From positions 1 through 8,861 of the forward strand of contig JAQVSX010000015.1 of assembly GCA_028700355.1 (NCBI GenBank): 8,861 nucleotides of DNA. Direction: 5' to 3'. The notes below the pieces were generated by a model. The model was not told the DNA's origin. It searched no databases and worked only from the letters and a program-made list of their open reading frames with translations. Both the position numbers and the translations under genes were made by a program. Origin of the DNA: Clostridia bacterium (lineage in GTDB: Bacteria > Bacillota > Clostridia > Christensenellales > HGM11417). Positions 6,929 to 8,861 of this stretch are shown one piece after another. How positions within the stretch are numbered: position 1 is the first letter of the stretch; each line of letters begins with the position of its first letter.

Positions 6929-8536
6929 TTATTTGTTAAAAGTATCTTTTAGCTTTACAATTTCTGTAAATTTATTGCAGTCTTTAATAAAATAACCCGT
7001 CCTTAAAAACTGAAAGCTCATTCCGTCAGGGCACTGAAAAAGGTAAGGCTCTACAACGGCGTTTTTAAATACCGCCCTGCTTTGCGGATTAACCTGCAAC
7101 TGTCCGCCGCTTTGAGCGGTAATCAAAGAAGAAAATGTTACAATATCCATATTCCTGCCTTTTTTTGCGTTTACCCAGTGCAGTACTCCCTTTACCTTTA
7201 TTCCGCTTGTGTCCTCTCCGCTTTTAGAATCGGGAAAGTAACTGCAAATAAGACATTCCACATTGCCATCATTTGCTGTTATTACATCTTCACATTTGAT
7301 TATATAAGCGCCTTTAAGCCTTACCATGCCGCCTTTTGTAAGACGAAAATATTTAGGCGGCGGATTTAAAGAAAAATCATCTGCATCTATATACAGCTCG
7401 CTACAAAACTCTATTTGCCTTACTCCCGAATCTTTGCTTTGAGGGTTAGTTGCAAAATTGAGCAATTCGGTTTTGTCCTGAGGATAGTTTTTTATCACAA
7501 CCTTTATAGGATTTATAACAGCCATTGCCCTTTGGCAGCTTAAATTGAGATTTTCCCTTACGCAATGTTCCAAAAAACCCTCGTCAACCTCAGAATTTCC
7601 TTTGGCAACGCCTATTCTTTCACAAAAATCCCTTACCGCTTCAGGTGGGTAACCTCGTTTTCTAATGCCGCAAAGAGTGGGCATACGGGGGTCATCCCAA
7701 CCGTCCACCTGTTTTTCGTCAACAAGCCTTTTTAAAAAACGCTTGCTCATAATAGTATTTGTTATATTAAGCCTTGCAAACTCAATCTGGCGCGGTCCAT
7801 TAATAAAACCGCACTTTTCCACAATCCAATTATACAGCGGTCTGTGGTCTTCAAACTCCAAAGTGCATATAGAATGCGTAATGCCCTCTATTGCGTCCGA
7901 TAACGGATGCGTATAATCGTATGTCGGGTAAATGCACCATTTATCGCCTGTGTTGTGGTGGCTTTTATATAGTATCCTGTACAAAACGGGGTCTCTCATA
8001 TTTAAATTAGGCGAAGACATATCTATCTTTGCCCGCAAAACCCTTTGACCCTCTTTAAATTTACCGCCTTTCATTTGTGTAAACAATTCAAGGTTTTCCT
8101 CTATGCTGCGGTTGCGATAAGGGCTGTTTTTACCGCCTTCGGTAAGCGTTCCGCGGTACAGCTTTATCTCTTCGGCGGTCAAATCGCAAACATAGGCATC
8201 GCCCTGTTTTATAAGCCTTATGGCAAAATCATACAGCTTGTCAAAATAATCGGAAGCAAAGTACAGAGCGTCCCATTTAAAGCCCAGCCATAAAACATCT
8301 TCTTTTATGGATTCTATATATTCTATATCTTCTTTTGCGGGGTTAGTGTCGTCAAAACGCAAATTGCATTTTCCGCCGTATTTTATAGCGGTGCCGAAAT
8401 TAAGCACTATGCTTTTGGCATGCCCTATATGCAGATAACCGTTAGGCTCGGGCGGAAAACGGGTATAAACGCCGCTTACCTTGCCGCTGCTAAGCTCTTC
8501 GTCAATTATGTCGTGTATAAAATTTGTGCTTTCCAT
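6929..8536 (-). CDS. glnS: Glutaminyl-tRNA synthetase
   Basis: Class I aminoacyl-tRNA synthetase that charges tRNA-Gln with glutamine, ATP-dependent, in the cytoplasm. At 535 aa it is slightly shorter than the roughly 554-aa E. coli enzyme. Seen: start of the catalytic domain RFPPEPNGYLHIGHAKS (26-42) with the HIGH signature at 36-39; FDDTNP (61-66); the GlnRS/GluRS-type YPTYDYTHPLSDAIEGITHSICTLEFEDHRPLY segment (203-235); the KMSKS-equivalent IMSKR (262-266); DGWDDPRMPTL (278-288); and from about 338 the two beta-barrel anticodon-binding domains, including LHWV (452-455). These favour GlnRS over bacterial GluRS. The ATG at 8536 is 8 nt after AGGAG (8545-8549), and the 17-nt gap to fhs implies co-transcription. 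Many Firmicutes instead make Gln-tRNA by GatCAB, so a direct enzyme is informative about lineage. Confidence 0.97.
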   Translation of the reverse strand: MESTNFIHDIIDEELSSGKVSGVYTRFPPEPNGYLHIGHAKSIVLNFGTAIKYGGKCNLRFDDTNPAKEDIEYIESIKEDVLWLGFKWDALYFASDYFDKLYDFAIRLIKQGDAYVCDLTAEEIKLYRGTLTEGGKNSPYRNRSIEENLELFTQMKGGKFKEGQRVLRAKIDMSSPNLNMRDPVLYRILYKSHHNTGDKWCIYPTYDYTHPLSDAIEGITHSICTLEFEDHRPLYNWIVEKCGFINGPRQIEFARLNITNTIMSKRFLKRLVDEKQVDGWDDPRMPTLCGIRKRGYPPEAVRDFCERIGVAKGNSEVDEGFLEHCVRENLNLSCQRAMAVINPIKVVIKNYPQDKTELLNFATNPQSKDSGVRQIEFCSELYIDADDFSLNPPPKYFRLTKGGMVRLKGAYIIKCEDVITANDGNVECLICSYFPDSKSGEDTSGIKVKGVLHWVNAKKGRNMDIVTFSSLITAQSGGQLQVNPQSRAVFKNAVVEPYLFQCPDGMSFQFLRTGYFIKDCNKFTEIVKLKDTFNK

Positions 8537-8544
8537 TAATAATT

Positions 8545-8549
8545 CTCCT
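8545..8549 (-). promoter_or_regulatory. Ribosome binding site of glnS
   Basis: AGGAG on the minus strand within the 17-nt fhs-glnS gap, 8 nt from the ATG at 8536; it supports this start and leaves no room for a T-box leader or separate promoter. Confidence 0.8.
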
Positions 8550-8553
8550 GCTG

Positions 8554-8861
8554 TTAGTACAATCCGCTAATAATATAATCGGTTTTATCGTCGTTATAAT
8601 TTATTGTCATATTGTCAGATGACGGAATCTTAGGCAAACCGGGCATAAGCATCATATCGCCTGCAACAGCTACTATAAAGCCTGCGCCCGACCTTAAAAA
8701 TACATTTTTAATAATAAAATCAAAGTCTTTGGGCAGCCCCGTCAATTTTGGGTCTTGAGAAAGGCTGTACTGTGTCTTGGCGATAATAATCGGCAGATTA
8801 TTATACTCTGCCCCCGAACTATAAATATCGCTCAGCGCTTTTTGCGCCTGTGGTAAAAATA
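8554..8861 (-). CDS. fhs: Formate-tetrahydrofolate ligase, C-terminal part (5' end outside window)
   Basis: The last 101 residues of 10-formyltetrahydrofolate synthetase, which joins formate to tetrahydrofolate using ATP and feeds purine synthesis, one-carbon metabolism and, in acetogens, the Wood-Ljungdahl methyl branch. The open frame continues to the window edge; full family members are about 555 aa. Recognisable family segments are LPIIIAKTQYSLSQDPKL, GLPKDFDF, and AGAGFIVAVAGDMMLMPGLP near the end, followed by a short C-terminal tail ending ISGLY. The visible part is intact, without frameshift. It lies immediately upstream of glnS and is the first visible gene of that likely operon. Presence of fhs alone does not prove acetogenesis. 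Confidence 0.95.
   Translation of the reverse strand, partial: FLPQAQKALSDIYSSGAEYNNLPIIIAKTQYSLSQDPKLTGLPKDFDFIIKNVFLRSGAGFIVAVAGDMMLMPGLPKIPSSDNMTINYNDDKTDYIISGLY

Noticed and set aside
8537..8553. T-box regulation of glnS
   Set aside because: The gap to fhs is 17 nt and is filled by the ribosome binding site; a T-box leader would not fit.

Overview
The window is visibly A+T-rich, with every recognisable gene on the minus strand, short intergenic gaps, Shine-Dalgarno-type ribosome binding sites and sigma-A-like promoters. Together with a formate-tetrahydrofolate ligase, a bacterial-type glutaminyl-tRNA synthetase and PAS/GGDEF/EAL signalling proteins, this suggests a low-GC Firmicute, most likely Clostridia-like. 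I cannot name a genus from the sequence.

Reading along the minus strand (from high to low coordinates) there are three blocks. (1) 8861-5993: the 3' end of fhs (formate-tetrahydrofolate ligase), then glnS (glutaminyl-tRNA synthetase) 17 nt later, then an extended-SDR NAD(P)-dependent epimerase/dehydratase-like gene 54 nt after that. They look co-transcribed and are metabolic or housekeeping, although the SDR protein lacks the usual catalytic tyrosine. (2) 5740-4400: a single gene for a protein with two N-terminal zinc ribbons, a long hydrophilic linker and four C-terminal membrane segments. It is preceded by a full-consensus -35/-10 promoter that has a perfect 14-bp palindrome next to its -35 box. 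(3) 4066-1: a two-gene cyclic-di-GMP module. The first gene is a membrane-anchored PAS-PAS-GGDEF diguanylate cyclase with an intact active site and I-site and an unusual C-terminal GAF-like domain. Twelve nucleotides later, in the same reading frame, comes a membrane receptor with an extracytoplasmic sensor, a PAS-like region, a degenerate GGDEF and an EAL phosphodiesterase domain cut off by the window edge.

The second messenger made by the upstream protein is the predicted substrate of the downstream one, so the pair looks like a make/break unit sensing different inputs. The 333-nt gap before it carries an extended -10 promoter candidate, a long-looped inverted repeat near the predicted transcript start, homopolymer runs, and a dyad over the cyclase start codon. 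I see no CRISPR array, mobile element, rRNA, tRNA or recognised riboswitch. The window is mostly ordinary genes; the less ordinary points are the c-di-GMP pair with its leader, and the altered SDR motif.
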